Source: Candidatus Methanoperedens sp.
GTDB lineage: Archaea > Halobacteriota > Methanosarcinia > Methanosarcinales > Methanoperedenaceae
NCBI GenBank assembly: GCA_027460465.1
Contig: JAPZAV010000066.1
Location: 1 to 41,226, forward strand
Direction of reading: 5' to 3'
DNA: 41,226 nt
This document shows positions 19,279-28,381 of this stretch, piece after piece (positions within the stretch are counted from its first letter, which is position 1; every line of letters begins with the position of its first letter). Below the pieces are notes generated by a model, which saw nothing but the letters and a program-made list of their open reading frames with translations, was not told the DNA's origin and made no database searches. The position numbers and the translations under genes are program-made.

Positions 19279-20319
19279 TTAGATTATCCTGATAATATCA
19301 TCTGGTCTTGCACGCCTCACTAAACTGCTCAGGGGGTCTCTTAAACCCTGCAGGTTATTGGTTTTTTTTGAAAGTATCATCAATCTTGCTTTTTTCCCCT
19401 TTTTTATCGAGCCCAGTTCTTTTTCTATTCCTAATATTTTCGCTCCATTTAGTGTGCACAGTTTAAATACTTGTCTGTCATCGTGAAGGCTGGTCTTGGC
19501 AAGGAATTCCATCTCTGAGAACATGCTGACGGAGTTGAACATCACGTTATCCGTGCCTGCGGCAACCAGTATGCCCTCATCCAGCATTTTTTTTATGGGC
19601 GGGATGCCTGATCCTGTGAAAAGATTTGAGCGCAGGCAGACAGCGACAGGGATACCTGCGTCAGATATGGACATGATGTCCTTTTTTTCCGCATGGATCA
19701 GATGAATAAGGAGATCAGGTTCAAGTTCAAGGGCAGAAGAGATGTCTTTCGAATCTCTTTCTCCTGCATGGATGGCAAATCTTTTTCCTTTTTCTCTTGT
19801 GTGCCTGATAATATCCATTATGAGCTCGATTTTCATATCACCTGTGCTGCTCAACCCTGTTCCATCGCAGTGATCAAGATAGCTCATATCCTGATCCGCA
19901 GGTCTTCCGAAAATCTGTGCTCTGATATTGTTGCTTTCAAGAGCATCCCTGAGCGCAAGTACGCCGTTTCGCCCTCCTTCTCGAAAGTCTGCAAAAGCAC
20001 AGGTGCCTGTTCTTATCATGTCCCGAATGCTTGCCTTCATTGAGGCAACAAGGTCATCATAGGAGGTCTCGTGCAGGATCCTGTGCTTCAATCCATGCGG
20101 CGGCTGCACGAGGTCGGAAAGGGGCAGATACGGCGGATCCTTTATCACCGAATCTCCTATGTGAGTGTGCGCGTTCACAAAGCATGGGGCGATTATGATA
20201 TCTGAGGTGATCTTTTTCTCTTCAATGTCTTTTATTATGTCGCCCTCGATAGTTATACACCCGTCGAGAGGTTCGAATTCATCACCGTGGATTATGGTGC
20301 CCTGCAGGGTCTGTTCCAT
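19279..20319 (-). CDS. Amidohydrolase family protein (cytosine deaminase-like)
   Basis: IIAPCFVNAHTHIGD; FAIHAGE; AGTDNVMFN. Confidence 0.88.
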   Translation of the reverse strand: MEQTLQGTIIHGDEFEPLDGCITIEGDIIKDIEEKKITSDIIIAPCFVNAHTHIGDSVIKDPPYLPLSDLVQPPHGLKHRILHETSYDDLVASMKASIRDMIRTGTCAFADFREGGRNGVLALRDALESNNIRAQIFGRPADQDMSYLDHCDGTGLSSTGDMKIELIMDIIRHTREKGKRFAIHAGERDSKDISSALELEPDLLIHLIHAEKKDIMSISDAGIPVAVCLRSNLFTGSGIPPIKKMLDEGILVAAGTDNVMFNSVSMFSEMEFLAKTSLHDDRQVFKLCTLNGAKILGIEKELGSIKKGKKARLMILSKKTNNLQGLRDPLSSLVRRARPDDIIRII

Positions 20320-20748
20320 GGGGTCTTTATTGTTTTTTTTGTATTTGCGCTTTTCGTCTGATAACCACGGATAGGTTTATTTGCATTCAATCCATTATTC
20401 ATTATGGTGTGCCTGAAAATGAATGGAGATGGTTCTATGAGTGGTGGTATTGTTGAATTACAGGGATCTTGAACTTAAGATATCCAAGGAGTCGCCCAAC
20501 CTGTATTGCGCTTCGGCTCTTGAAAATGGCAGCACTGCGGCATCGCATGCTTTTGAGCTGAGATCGGGTGAGCTCAGGGTGTCGGAGGCTTTTCTCATCT
20601 TGAGCTTCATAGCTCTCATGATCGCTCTTGCTCATTACCTGGTTTCAGTTCCAGGAGGGAAATGATGGCAGCATATCAGGCTGAGTTTCAAATATCTGCA
20701 AGTTTTACACCAGAATAACGGCATGGAAGTTTATATATGCTTTAATTT

Positions 20749-20773
20749 CTTACATAGTAAGTAGGTGTCTTAC
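20749..20773. promoter_or_regulatory. Operator-like inverted repeat CTTAC-ATA-GTAAG plus third half site CTTAC before vapB
   Basis: Inverted repeat 20749-20761 and CTTAC 20769-20773, between TATA-like TTTATATATGC and the vapB start. Confidence 0.4.
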
Positions 20774-20774
20774 A

Positions 20775-21002
20775 ATGGAAATACTGACAATAAGCACAAA
20801 AGGACAGATAGTCATACCTGCTCGAATCAGAAAAAAGTACAGACTGAAAAAAGGTGAAAAGTTGATCATTGAGGATGAGGACGGCTATCTCAAGCTAATC
20901 CCGCACACTGATCTTACTACATTATGTGGTTCATGGCCTGACCTTGATCTTGAAACTATCCGAAAAGAGATAGAAGAGATGCGGAAAGAGGATAGGTTCT
21001 GA
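20775..21002 (+). CDS. vapB: AbrB/MazE-type (SpoVT-AbrB) antitoxin, VapB
   Basis: MEILTISTKGQIVIPARIRKKYRLKKGEKLIIED. Confidence 0.92.
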   Translation: MEILTISTKGQIVIPARIRKKYRLKKGEKLIIEDEDGYLKLIPHTDLTTLCGSWPDLDLETIRKEIEEMRKEDRF

Positions 21003-21421
21003 TGAATACGATTTTGATCGATACAATGCATCTCGTAGAAATGCTAAAGCTAAAAAACGAGTTCCATATCGAGTTAGCAAAAGCAATCAATAAAAAAAAG
21101 CTGGTTGGTGTTGTTTCGGTTGTATCTCTCACTGAATTGATCAAAATTCTGGCCAAGCGTGAAAAAGAAGGTCAGGCATCCAGAACTATCCATCAGCTAA
21201 CATCATCCAATCTAACGTTTGTAGATGTTAATCACAGCATAGCTATCCGTGCTGGTGAGCTGCGTGTAAAATACGATCTCCCTACGGTTGATGCACTAAT
21301 AGCTGCAACAGGCGTAGCTGGAAATGTCAAGCATTTTTTGACTGACGATGATCATTTTGATTCTGTAAAAAATCTGATCAAACCAATAGATTTGAAGGCT
21401 GCTTTAAAGTTGGCAAAATGA
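21002..21421 (+). CDS. vapC: PIN-domain toxin VapC
   Basis: TGATG overlap with vapB; PIN-like acidic residues: ILIDTMHLVEML, VSLTELIKIL, LPTVDALIAATGV, FLTDDDHF. Confidence 0.88.
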   Translation: MNTILIDTMHLVEMLKLKNEFHIELAKAINKKKLVGVVSVVSLTELIKILAKREKEGQASRTIHQLTSSNLTFVDVNHSIAIRAGELRVKYDLPTVDALIAATGVAGNVKHFLTDDDHFDSVKNLIKPIDLKAALKLAK

Positions 21422-21550
21422 GCTTGGATAAGATTCTAATGTCCAACAAACTGCTATTTATGAACTTGCAGAAGGCTGTATGATCAACCAGATACTTGAT
21501 TTTTGCAAAAATCTGTAACAACTTTAATTGAAGGGTGGTGAAATATATAT

Positions 21551-21568
21551 CTGTGTGTGCATACACAG
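21551..21568. promoter_or_regulatory. Inverted repeat CTGTGT-GTGCAT-ACACAG upstream of orphan VapB
   Basis: 6-bp perfect arms just before ATG at 21575, downstream of AT-rich AAATATATAT. Confidence 0.4.
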
Positions 21569-21574
21569 ACTATT

Positions 21575-21793
21575 ATGGGCACAAAGACAATATCGATAAG
21601 AGATGAAGTATACAGTACTCTTAAAAATTTAAAAAAAGAGAATGAAAGCTTCAGTGATGTTATAGGAAAGCTGGCAAGGAAAAAAGGATCGAACCTGAGT
21701 GATTATTCTGGAGCTTTGAAAGATAGCAAAGTAATGAGCGAAATAGCGGAAGATTATCAAAAAATAAGGGCATCTGCCAGGTCACGAGCATGA
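21575..21793 (+). CDS. VapB-type antitoxin (UPF0330/DUF217-like), no adjacent toxin
   Basis: MGTKTISIRDEVYSTLKNLKKENESFSDVIGKLARKKGSNLSDYSGAL. Confidence 0.82.
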   Translation: MGTKTISIRDEVYSTLKNLKKENESFSDVIGKLARKKGSNLSDYSGALKDSKVMSEIAEDYQKIRASARSRA

Positions 21794-21856
21794 TATTTTG
21801 TCAGTGTTCATCCGGTTAATCCTTATATGAAGTTCTGCGGGATACTATAAATCCGC

Positions 21857-22414
21857 TCAGCGCGAATACCTCTCCTCCTTCCATGGGTCTGCACTGTTGC
21901 TGTACCCCCTCTCTTCCCAGAAACCCAGTTCCTGCTCCCCGGTGAACACCACCTTTCTCACCCACTTTGCGCTCTTGTATGCGTATTTTCTCGGAACCAC
22001 GAGCCTGAGAGGACCTCCGTGAGAAGGCTCAAGAGGTCTATCATCAAGCCTGTAAGCAAAGAGCACGTCAGGCTCCAGAAGATCCGCAAGAGGCAGACCT
22101 GTGGTATAGCCTCCATCAGCCTCTATCGTGGCAAACCCTGCGCTGCTTTCCGGGTTTGTGAGCTTTACTATCTCGCTAAAGAGCACACCCTCCCACTTCA
22201 GATCAAGCCGGCTCCACCCCTTGACGCAGTGGAAGTCGCCCGTACTGGCTGTGCTCCGGAGAGCCAGGAATTCATCGTACGTAAGCTTCAATGGATTCTC
22301 CACCGCTCCCCCCACAGTAAAATCCCATGATTTCCTGTCGAATTCAGGCACTTTCCCGAAGTGCAGGACAGGGAAGTCTGCCGTCTGGCGCTGGTTCGGA
22401 GGAAGTCTTTGCAT
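21857..22414 (-). CDS. Sulfite oxidase-like molybdopterin-dependent oxidoreductase
   Basis: GDFHCVKGWSRLDLKWEGVLFSEI (Moco Cys), PLRLVVPRKYAYKSAKWV. Confidence 0.92.
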   Translation of the reverse strand: MQRLPPNQRQTADFPVLHFGKVPEFDRKSWDFTVGGAVENPLKLTYDEFLALRSTASTGDFHCVKGWSRLDLKWEGVLFSEIVKLTNPESSAGFATIEADGGYTTGLPLADLLEPDVLFAYRLDDRPLEPSHGGPLRLVVPRKYAYKSAKWVRKVVFTGEQELGFWEERGYSNSADPWKEERYSR

Positions 22415-22425
22415 TTTATCAGGAC

Positions 22426-22623
22426 CTATATGCAGCCTGCTGCAGATGCTTCATGCCTTGCAGTATGGTCTTTCCACTTCTGGATCCCGCTCTCATCAGG
22501 CTCAAAAAGTATTGGCCTGTTTACTATTTTGATGTTATTATATAGTATGTAAAGCCTTTCGATCTCTTTGCTCGGGATCCCGGCTTTCAATAATTTTACT
22601 CGTTCTTCTGGAGTCTCTAACAT
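22426..22623 (-). CDS. Small hypothetical protein
   Basis: 65 aa MLETPEERVKLLKAGIPSKEIERLYILYNNIKIVNRPILFEPDESG... Confidence 0.55.
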   Translation of the reverse strand: MLETPEERVKLLKAGIPSKEIERLYILYNNIKIVNRPILFEPDESGIQKWKDHTARHEASAAGCI

Positions 22624-22696
22624 AACCCTTTGATATACACTTTCCCTTTTTTTATTACATATGCATATTGCACATATCTGGTAATAAAAATTGTGG

Positions 22697-23224
22697 TCAG
22701 ATCCCTTTCAACTTGAATTCCCACAGACTTCTACCTTTTATTTCTTTATGTATCAGGTGTTCTATCTCATGAGCGATATCGTACGCTGTTGAACCTTCAA
22801 ATACAAGCTCTGTATCCTTCAGATCTTCCACTTTTATCTCCTTCTCAAGAGGGTGAACTGTCGCCTTTATTATTCGATCACTTATGACTCTCACTTTATA
22901 GGGGCGCTTTACAAGCAGTCTCATCTCCTCGCTCCCGCACTTCTCAAGCCTGAATACATCTCCCTCCTGGCTTTCAAGGACAGGATTCACAAACAGGTAT
23001 ATCTCTTCAAGCGAGTATCCAAGTTTCTTCTTATCATCATAGACAGTGGTCTTGTCCATCACTGCCACTGTGTTTATGTTCTCTGCCGAGTAACTCCAGT
23101 CGCCTCCATCTCTGAGCGATAATAGAAGCGGGATAAAAGCATCTGCAGGTATATCAAATCTTGAGATCAGCTTTAATTCTGCGCTCGTGAATTCTATTGC
23201 CTTCTTAAGATCCTCCATTTTCAT
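22697..23224 (-). CDS. Divergent peptide deformylase-like protein
   Basis: MKMEDLKKAIEF...; IYLFVNPVLESQEGDVFRLEKCGSEEMRLLVKRPYKVRV aligns with PDF INPE...EGCLS...R.EKVKI; AYDIAHEIEHLIHKEI matches HExxH motif. Starts 8 nt after the pheS stop. Confidence 0.75.
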   Translation of the reverse strand: MKMEDLKKAIEFTSAELKLISRFDIPADAFIPLLLSLRDGGDWSYSAENINTVAVMDKTTVYDDKKKLGYSLEEIYLFVNPVLESQEGDVFRLEKCGSEEMRLLVKRPYKVRVISDRIIKATVHPLEKEIKVEDLKDTELVFEGSTAYDIAHEIEHLIHKEIKGRSLWEFKLKGI

Positions 23225-23232
23225 GAGATAGC

Positions 23233-24723
23233 TCACAGCACAGTGCTCTTCCTCAGCCATTCGATGTCGCTCTGATACAGCTCGCGAAGATCTTTGAGCC
23301 CGAGCCTGAGCATCGCCACCCTGCTCACTCCCAGCCCCCATGCAAGCACCGGATACCTGATCCCGAGCGGCTGTGTGACCTCTTTCCTGAAGATCCCCGC
23401 ACCTCCAAGCTCAACCCACTTTCCTCTACTTTCGATATATACCTCAGGCTCCACGCTTGGTTCTGTGTAGGGGAAGTATCCGGGTCTGAACCTCACTTCC
23501 TCAAAACCCATTCTCTGGTAGAACTCCTTCAGGCACCCCAGCAGGTTACTGAAACTCACGCCTTTATCCATCACCACGCCCTCAAGCTGCTCGAACTCTG
23601 GCGTGTGCGTGGGATCAATAGCTTCGCGCCTGTATGCTCTGTCTATGCAGAAAGCCTTCACAGGCGGATCCGGATGCTGTGCAAGGTATTTGATCGTGAT
23701 CGCCGTGGTATGGGTCCTCAGCACCTGCTTTCGTGCAACCTCTTCGCTCCACTTCCCGCCCCAGCCTGAGGATATGCCCCCTCCTTTTTCATGCATCTCT
23801 TTCACCTGCCTGAGATATTCTTCCGGAAGGTCGCATTCTGTATCCAGATGGAAGGTATCCTGCATTTCGCGCGCCGGATGGTCCTGGGGTTGGAATAGCG
23901 CATCGAAGTTCCAGAACGCGCCCTGCACGATATCGCCCTTGATCTCAGTGAAACCCATTTCAAGGAAGATCTGGCGCATCTCGTTGATGAGGCGCTGGTA
24001 TGGATGTATCTTCGCGCCAAAGAGGGGTTTCACAGGAGTATGGATGTTGTATGGGCGGATCCTTGCTGTCTTCCATTCACCTCCTGATATGATTGCGGAA
24101 GTAAGCTGTGCAACTTCTTCTTCTATTGTCAATCCTGCTGCTGCAAGAGCTCTTCCTGACTCTATGATTGCAATTGTGCGGGTTTTTTTCTCGATTTTCT
24201 CAATGAGATTCCTTTTTATCAGGTTCCCGATGATCTCAGCATCAGTGTTGCCGGGAACTTTCTTTATATCGAGTTCTACTGTCAGCGGCTTTTCTTTCAA
24301 TTTTGCAAGCAACTTCTCATCATCCCCTGTCTCAGATTTTCCAGAAGGGATTATCATGTCCCCTTCTATCCTTGCCCAGTTCTTCCTGCGAAGCCATCCC
24401 AGAGCAATTCCCACCATCTGCGGAGGGAATTTCTTTTTCAGATCAGAGAGCGAAACAGGAGACGTGATTGAGCTGATGACCTGGCGCTCCGGAAGTCCCA
24501 CCTCTGCATACTGCTCCCCTTCTTTTGTGAGCGTGTATACCGAAGCGAGAGACTCCCTTATCTCGCAGAGACCTTTTTCAGCGAGAAGAAATGCAGACTG
24601 CATCGCTGCCTCGATACTGAGAGCCGGGGATACAAGCTCATCAGGGGAGAACCTGTCGTGTCTTGACAGTGCCTGTAAAACTCGCTTTTCGTTGTTCGTG
24701 AGGTTGAAATTCATTACAGCCAT
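23233..24723 (-). CDS. pheS: Phenylalanine-tRNA ligase subunit alpha
   Basis: [85 protein letters not shown]. Confidence 0.98.
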   Translation of the reverse strand: MAVMNFNLTNNEKRVLQALSRHDRFSPDELVSPALSIEAAMQSAFLLAEKGLCEIRESLASVYTLTKEGEQYAEVGLPERQVISSITSPVSLSDLKKKFPPQMVGIALGWLRRKNWARIEGDMIIPSGKSETGDDEKLLAKLKEKPLTVELDIKKVPGNTDAEIIGNLIKRNLIEKIEKKTRTIAIIESGRALAAAGLTIEEEVAQLTSAIISGGEWKTARIRPYNIHTPVKPLFGAKIHPYQRLINEMRQIFLEMGFTEIKGDIVQGAFWNFDALFQPQDHPAREMQDTFHLDTECDLPEEYLRQVKEMHEKGGGISSGWGGKWSEEVARKQVLRTHTTAITIKYLAQHPDPPVKAFCIDRAYRREAIDPTHTPEFEQLEGVVMDKGVSFSNLLGCLKEFYQRMGFEEVRFRPGYFPYTEPSVEPEVYIESRGKWVELGGAGIFRKEVTQPLGIRYPVLAWGLGVSRVAMLRLGLKDLRELYQSDIEWLRKSTVL

Positions 24724-24754
24724 AAAACAGGCTTTACAATGATCAGCAGGATAT

Positions 24755-25930
24755 TTAAATTATTTGCGATCTTCCTGTGTACTGGCTGAACTCCCATGGC
24801 TGTCTCTTGATATCCCCGAGCACCTTCCCTGCAGCATCCTCAGGCAGTGCAAGGATGAGCGCTCCGATGTGTTTGCAGAAACGTCGCTCCTTCGCCGCTC
24901 TTTTCCAGTCAGGACAGTCGTGCAGTATGAACTTTTTTTCAAGATCAATATATACTGAATAACCACTGACATCAGCCACGATCCTGTCCCCTCCTGATTC
25001 AATGATCTCTATATCTTTTATCTCTTTTGCCTTTTCAAGTCTTGCAGCATCGATATGAACAGAGAGCAGGGCAGATATATCCTCTTTTTCCTGCTCTTCG
25101 AAATCACTGAGGGTCCTTGTGCCAGTTTTGATCCCTGCTCTTATCTTCCTGTACTCTGAAATATGCTTTCCTGCCTCTTTCTGCACAGGTACAGCTATCC
25201 CGAGCATTTCCAGCACTTCCAGGCAGTTCTCTGGAGCATAGCCGTGGTAGTGATTATTGAAATACCCGTAAACCTCTGAACTCTGGGACATCTGACTGAG
25301 CCTCGGAACCCACTCTTCTAACTCTTCCCTGGAATAGCGGTAGTTGTACCACATCTTCCTGCCCCTTCCGTGCCAGCGCACATAGGCAAGATCCGAGGTC
25401 AGCCTGATCATGGGGGGAAGCAGAGGCTCATCTACGGTAACAGCCGCAACATCGTACTCTGAAAGCAGGCTGTGCACCTCATCAACAAGCCATGTTTTGT
25501 TCCTGTACTCAATGGCAAAACGCAGATCGTCGGGTAATATTTTCAGGAACGCCTCCACTTTATCTTTCCTGAATTTCATTCCAGGCGGAAGCTGGATCAG
25601 AATGCATGCAAGCTTTCCCGCATCCTGAAGCGGTTTCATGAGTTCGCAGAACCTGTTCAGATCATCCTTCACACCTTTTGACGGATCAAGGCGCTTTTCA
25701 TGGGTTATGAGACGGTTAAGTTTAACAGAGAATTTGAAATCCGAAGGAGTGTGCTTTGCCCACCCGAACACAATGCCCTGTGATGGATAGCTGTAGAACG
25801 TGGAATTGATCTCTGCTGTATTGAAGATCCTTGAATATGCATGAAGTCTTGACTCATCTTCACTTCTGTAGAATACATCTGCCCAGTCCCGGTAATCCCA
25901 GCCCGAGCATCCAAGTCGGATCATACCCAT
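24755..25930 (-). CDS. DUF72 domain protein with C-terminal SWIM-like zinc-finger extension
   Basis: [28 protein letters not shown]-terminal [26 protein letters not shown]. Confidence 0.85.
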   Translation of the reverse strand: MGMIRLGCSGWDYRDWADVFYRSEDESRLHAYSRIFNTAEINSTFYSYPSQGIVFGWAKHTPSDFKFSVKLNRLITHEKRLDPSKGVKDDLNRFCELMKPLQDAGKLACILIQLPPGMKFRKDKVEAFLKILPDDLRFAIEYRNKTWLVDEVHSLLSEYDVAAVTVDEPLLPPMIRLTSDLAYVRWHGRGRKMWYNYRYSREELEEWVPRLSQMSQSSEVYGYFNNHYHGYAPENCLEVLEMLGIAVPVQKEAGKHISEYRKIRAGIKTGTRTLSDFEEQEKEDISALLSVHIDAARLEKAKEIKDIEIIESGGDRIVADVSGYSVYIDLEKKFILHDCPDWKRAAKERRFCKHIGALILALPEDAAGKVLGDIKRQPWEFSQYTGRSQII

Positions 25931-25963
25931 AAAGGATAATTATATCCTTTCTGATTAATACGT

Positions 25964-26869
25964 ATGTCCATGCACATAGGTACAGGCGGCTGGGATTACT
26001 TCCAGGTCGAGGGGCTTGATTCACTTACTGCTTATTCAAAAGCATTTGACTTTGTGGAGGTCAATTCAACCTTCTACTCACCTCCTTCCCCTGACATGGT
26101 CAGGTCGTGGAGGCGGCGGGTGAGGGAGAATTTTGAGTTCTCGGTACGCTGCCACAGAGACCTGACGCATAAGTACCTGCTTTTTCCTTGCAGGGAAAGT
26201 TATGAAATACTGAATTACTCGCTCCGGATCTGTGATGTACTGAGATCCGGGATACTGCATATCCAGACCCCGCCGTATTTCAAAATCCGGGAAAATATAA
26301 AAGATATCAGGGATCTTTTATCATCCTTCGATTTTGGCAGTACAAAGCTGGCATGGGAGATACGCGGGAATTCCCATGAAGCCACAGGATTGATGCAGGA
26401 TTTCGGGATAATACACTGCACTGATATTTCAAAGCAATTTCCAGCTGTGGATTCTGACATCCTCTACTCGCGCCTTTTCGGGCATGGAAAACACAACCTC
26501 TATCAGTTCGATGATGCCGAGCTGCTGCAGATCAATGACAGGATCAGAGGGATGAATAAAGGTGAAGCATACCTCACCTTCCACGGAGCAAGGATGTACA
26601 AAGATGCTGCAAGGCTCAGGGTATTCCACAGGAACGGGACCTTCCCCGGCATCACAAAAGCCACAGGACTGGCATCGCTCAAGATCATACTTGAAGAAGA
26701 TGCAAGATTCCCTGCAGCAAAGAACGAACTCATGGAGAAGCAGGGCTGGAAAGTGTTTGATCTTTCAGAGAATGAACATGTTCATGCGAGAACAATGCTT
26801 GAGAAGCTGCCTGACAGGGAATATACAGGGGTTGAAGAAGTGATTGAGGCTTTAGGATCACTTCAGTAA
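25964..26869 (+). CDS. DUF72 domain protein
   Basis: IGTGGWDYFQ, VEVNSTFYSPPSPDMVRSW, LTFHGARMYKD. Confidence 0.9.
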   Translation: MSMHIGTGGWDYFQVEGLDSLTAYSKAFDFVEVNSTFYSPPSPDMVRSWRRRVRENFEFSVRCHRDLTHKYLLFPCRESYEILNYSLRICDVLRSGILHIQTPPYFKIRENIKDIRDLLSSFDFGSTKLAWEIRGNSHEATGLMQDFGIIHCTDISKQFPAVDSDILYSRLFGHGKHNLYQFDDAELLQINDRIRGMNKGEAYLTFHGARMYKDAARLRVFHRNGTFPGITKATGLASLKIILEEDARFPAAKNELMEKQGWKVFDLSENEHVHARTMLEKLPDREYTGVEEVIEALGSLQ

Positions 26870-26874
26870 AAAAC

Positions 26875-27087
26875 TCAGATCTCGCAGGTGCCGCGGGGGC
26901 AGGATAACTTTGCTGCGATTTCCATGATGTCAGATGCTGTGTCCTCTTTTGCATTCGCCCATATGCCAAGAGGAAAATGCCTGTTGCAGATCTGGCAGTA
27001 GTAACCATAATTGAGGCACAGCCATGAATGATTATGTGCTGAGCAGAGTTCTTCAGGCGTCATACTGATCTCAAATTGAACTGTCAT
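26875..27087 (-). CDS. Small Cys/His-rich (putative metal-binding) protein
   Basis: MTVQFEISMTPEELCSAHNHSWLCLNYGYYCQICNRHFPLGIW...LSCPRGTCEI. Confidence 0.6.
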   Translation of the reverse strand: MTVQFEISMTPEELCSAHNHSWLCLNYGYYCQICNRHFPLGIWANAKEDTASDIMEIAAKLSCPRGTCEI

Positions 27088-27197
27088 GATTAAAAGAAAT
27101 GCCAAGCGGGGTGAAAGTAATAGACTTGACCTCCAGAAAAGTTTCAAATGCTTTTTAAGATGGAGGCTATTTATGGATCAACACCGAACTGTGATAT

Positions 27198-27656
27198 ATG
27201 CAGCAGAATGGATCGAATGGTCCTGATGATTACATCTCCAGGGAAGAAAGGGAGCATTTGCTTTCTGAGCTGCATCGCTTCCTTGTATGGGTGGGTGAAC
27301 AGCTTCCAGAGGAAGTGGATGTGAACGGGGAAAAAGTAAAGCTCCATGAGATGATCTGGCACTGCATACATCAAGACCAGCTTTCTGAACAGGAAAAAGA
27401 AAGGTACATGGAACTTGTCCGTCTGCTTGAGGCAAAAGAGAGAAGGGATGAAGAACTTCTGAAAACGGAAGAACTCACACATGAAGAGGCAAAAGAATTA
27501 TACCATGAAGCAGCAGCCCTGATAAGAGCAATAATGGATCTGAGGGAATGTGAGGAAGGAAAAGTCAGGCTGAAAGAGGCTGGTGAAGAACAAAAAAAGA
27601 AAATCGATGATGCCAGGAGATGGCTCAGTTTCCTGAAAAGTATTGGAAAGAAATAA
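27198..27656 (+). CDS. DUF5788-like hypothetical protein
   Basis: Charged helical protein EREHLLSELHRFLVWVGEQLPEEVDVNGEKVKLHEMIWHCI..., reminiscent of archaeal DUF5788. Confidence 0.6.
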   Translation: MQQNGSNGPDDYISREEREHLLSELHRFLVWVGEQLPEEVDVNGEKVKLHEMIWHCIHQDQLSEQEKERYMELVRLLEAKERRDEELLKTEELTHEEAKELYHEAAALIRAIMDLRECEEGKVRLKEAGEEQKKKIDDARRWLSFLKSIGKK

Positions 27657-27661
27657 AACAA

Positions 27662-27919
27662 CTACCCGTGCTGACCAGCCTCCTTTATGCCTTGAAGGTT
27701 TTTTATTCCATACAGGCTCTGACGCGCATCCTTGAAATAAAAGCGCTCTTCAAGTATATTTTTTTTCTTCAATCTATCCAGTGCGTACCTCACAGTCCTG
27801 GCGGGAAGATAGCTCTCCCTTGCAATGTCTTTCTGAGTCAATAATCCACCTTTCTCAAGTATTTTAAAAACGAGTTTTGCCGAAGGAGGAAGAGACTCTA
27901 TTCTATTATCTCTGTTCAC
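27662..27919 (-). CDS. Winged-helix (MarR-like) transcriptional regulator
   Basis: SLPPSAKLVFKILEKGGLLTQKDIARESYLPARTVRYALDRLKKKNILEERFYFKDARQSLY. Confidence 0.83.
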   Translation of the reverse strand: MNRDNRIESLPPSAKLVFKILEKGGLLTQKDIARESYLPARTVRYALDRLKKKNILEERFYFKDARQSLYGIKNLQGIKEAGQHG

Positions 27920-27988
27920 TGCAGGTGCGTCTTTTTCAAGACCATTGTTGTTAACGGCAAAGATGATCCCTCATGGTTGTCACCAGAT

Positions 27989-28007
27989 CAGTTAACGGCG
28001 TTAACTG
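27989..28007. promoter_or_regulatory. 19-bp perfect palindrome CAGTTAACG-G-CGTTAACTG
   Basis: 9-bp arms exactly complementary, 1-nt center; extra half-site GTTAACGGC at 27950-27958; upstream of the winged-helix gene. Confidence 0.65.
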
Positions 28008-28369
28008 CTATAAAGGTTTCTGTAATCTGCCTCTATCTTTATTTCTTCCACCCTGGTTGGCGGCTTCTCTCCTGAGATATTGGCGCTCGTCGAGGTTATG
28101 GGAACGCCCGCACATTCGATAAGCTGGGCTGCGATCCTGTGGTCAGGATAGCGTATTCCAACAAGATCCGTCCCTGGAGTCAGGATATCAGGAACTGCCT
28201 TCTTTTTCTTGAGCACGACGGTCACAGCCCCCGGGAGAAACCTTTTGATAAAATCTGAAAAAACGTTCGCTCCAAGACCATATACAGTCTCGGTCGGGTA
28301 GATGACAGTGCCTCCCCTTTTTATGATAGCTGCGGCTTTTCTGATATCCCTGCCTGTGGAAAGCGGCAT
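28001..28369 (-). pseudogene. Sua5/YrdC-family (threonylcarbamoyl-AMP synthase) gene, internally deleted and C-terminally truncated
   Basis: GGTVIYPTETVYGLGANVFS joins directly to DFIKRFLPGAVTVVLKKKKAVPDILTPGTDLVGIRYPDH...TSTSANISGEKPPTRVEEIKIEADY then RNLYSS-stop; lacks the central K-R-P..S segment. Confidence 0.75.
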
Positions 28370-28381
28370 GTGGAGGATTAA

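Noticed and set aside
20441-20665. 74-aa GTG ORF with one hydrophobic segment
   Set aside because: Weak start and no recognisable family; could be real but I cannot support it over degenerate sequence.
23603-24742. 379-aa plus-strand ORF antisense to pheS
   Set aside because: Antisense shadow ORF; PheS on the other strand is unambiguous.
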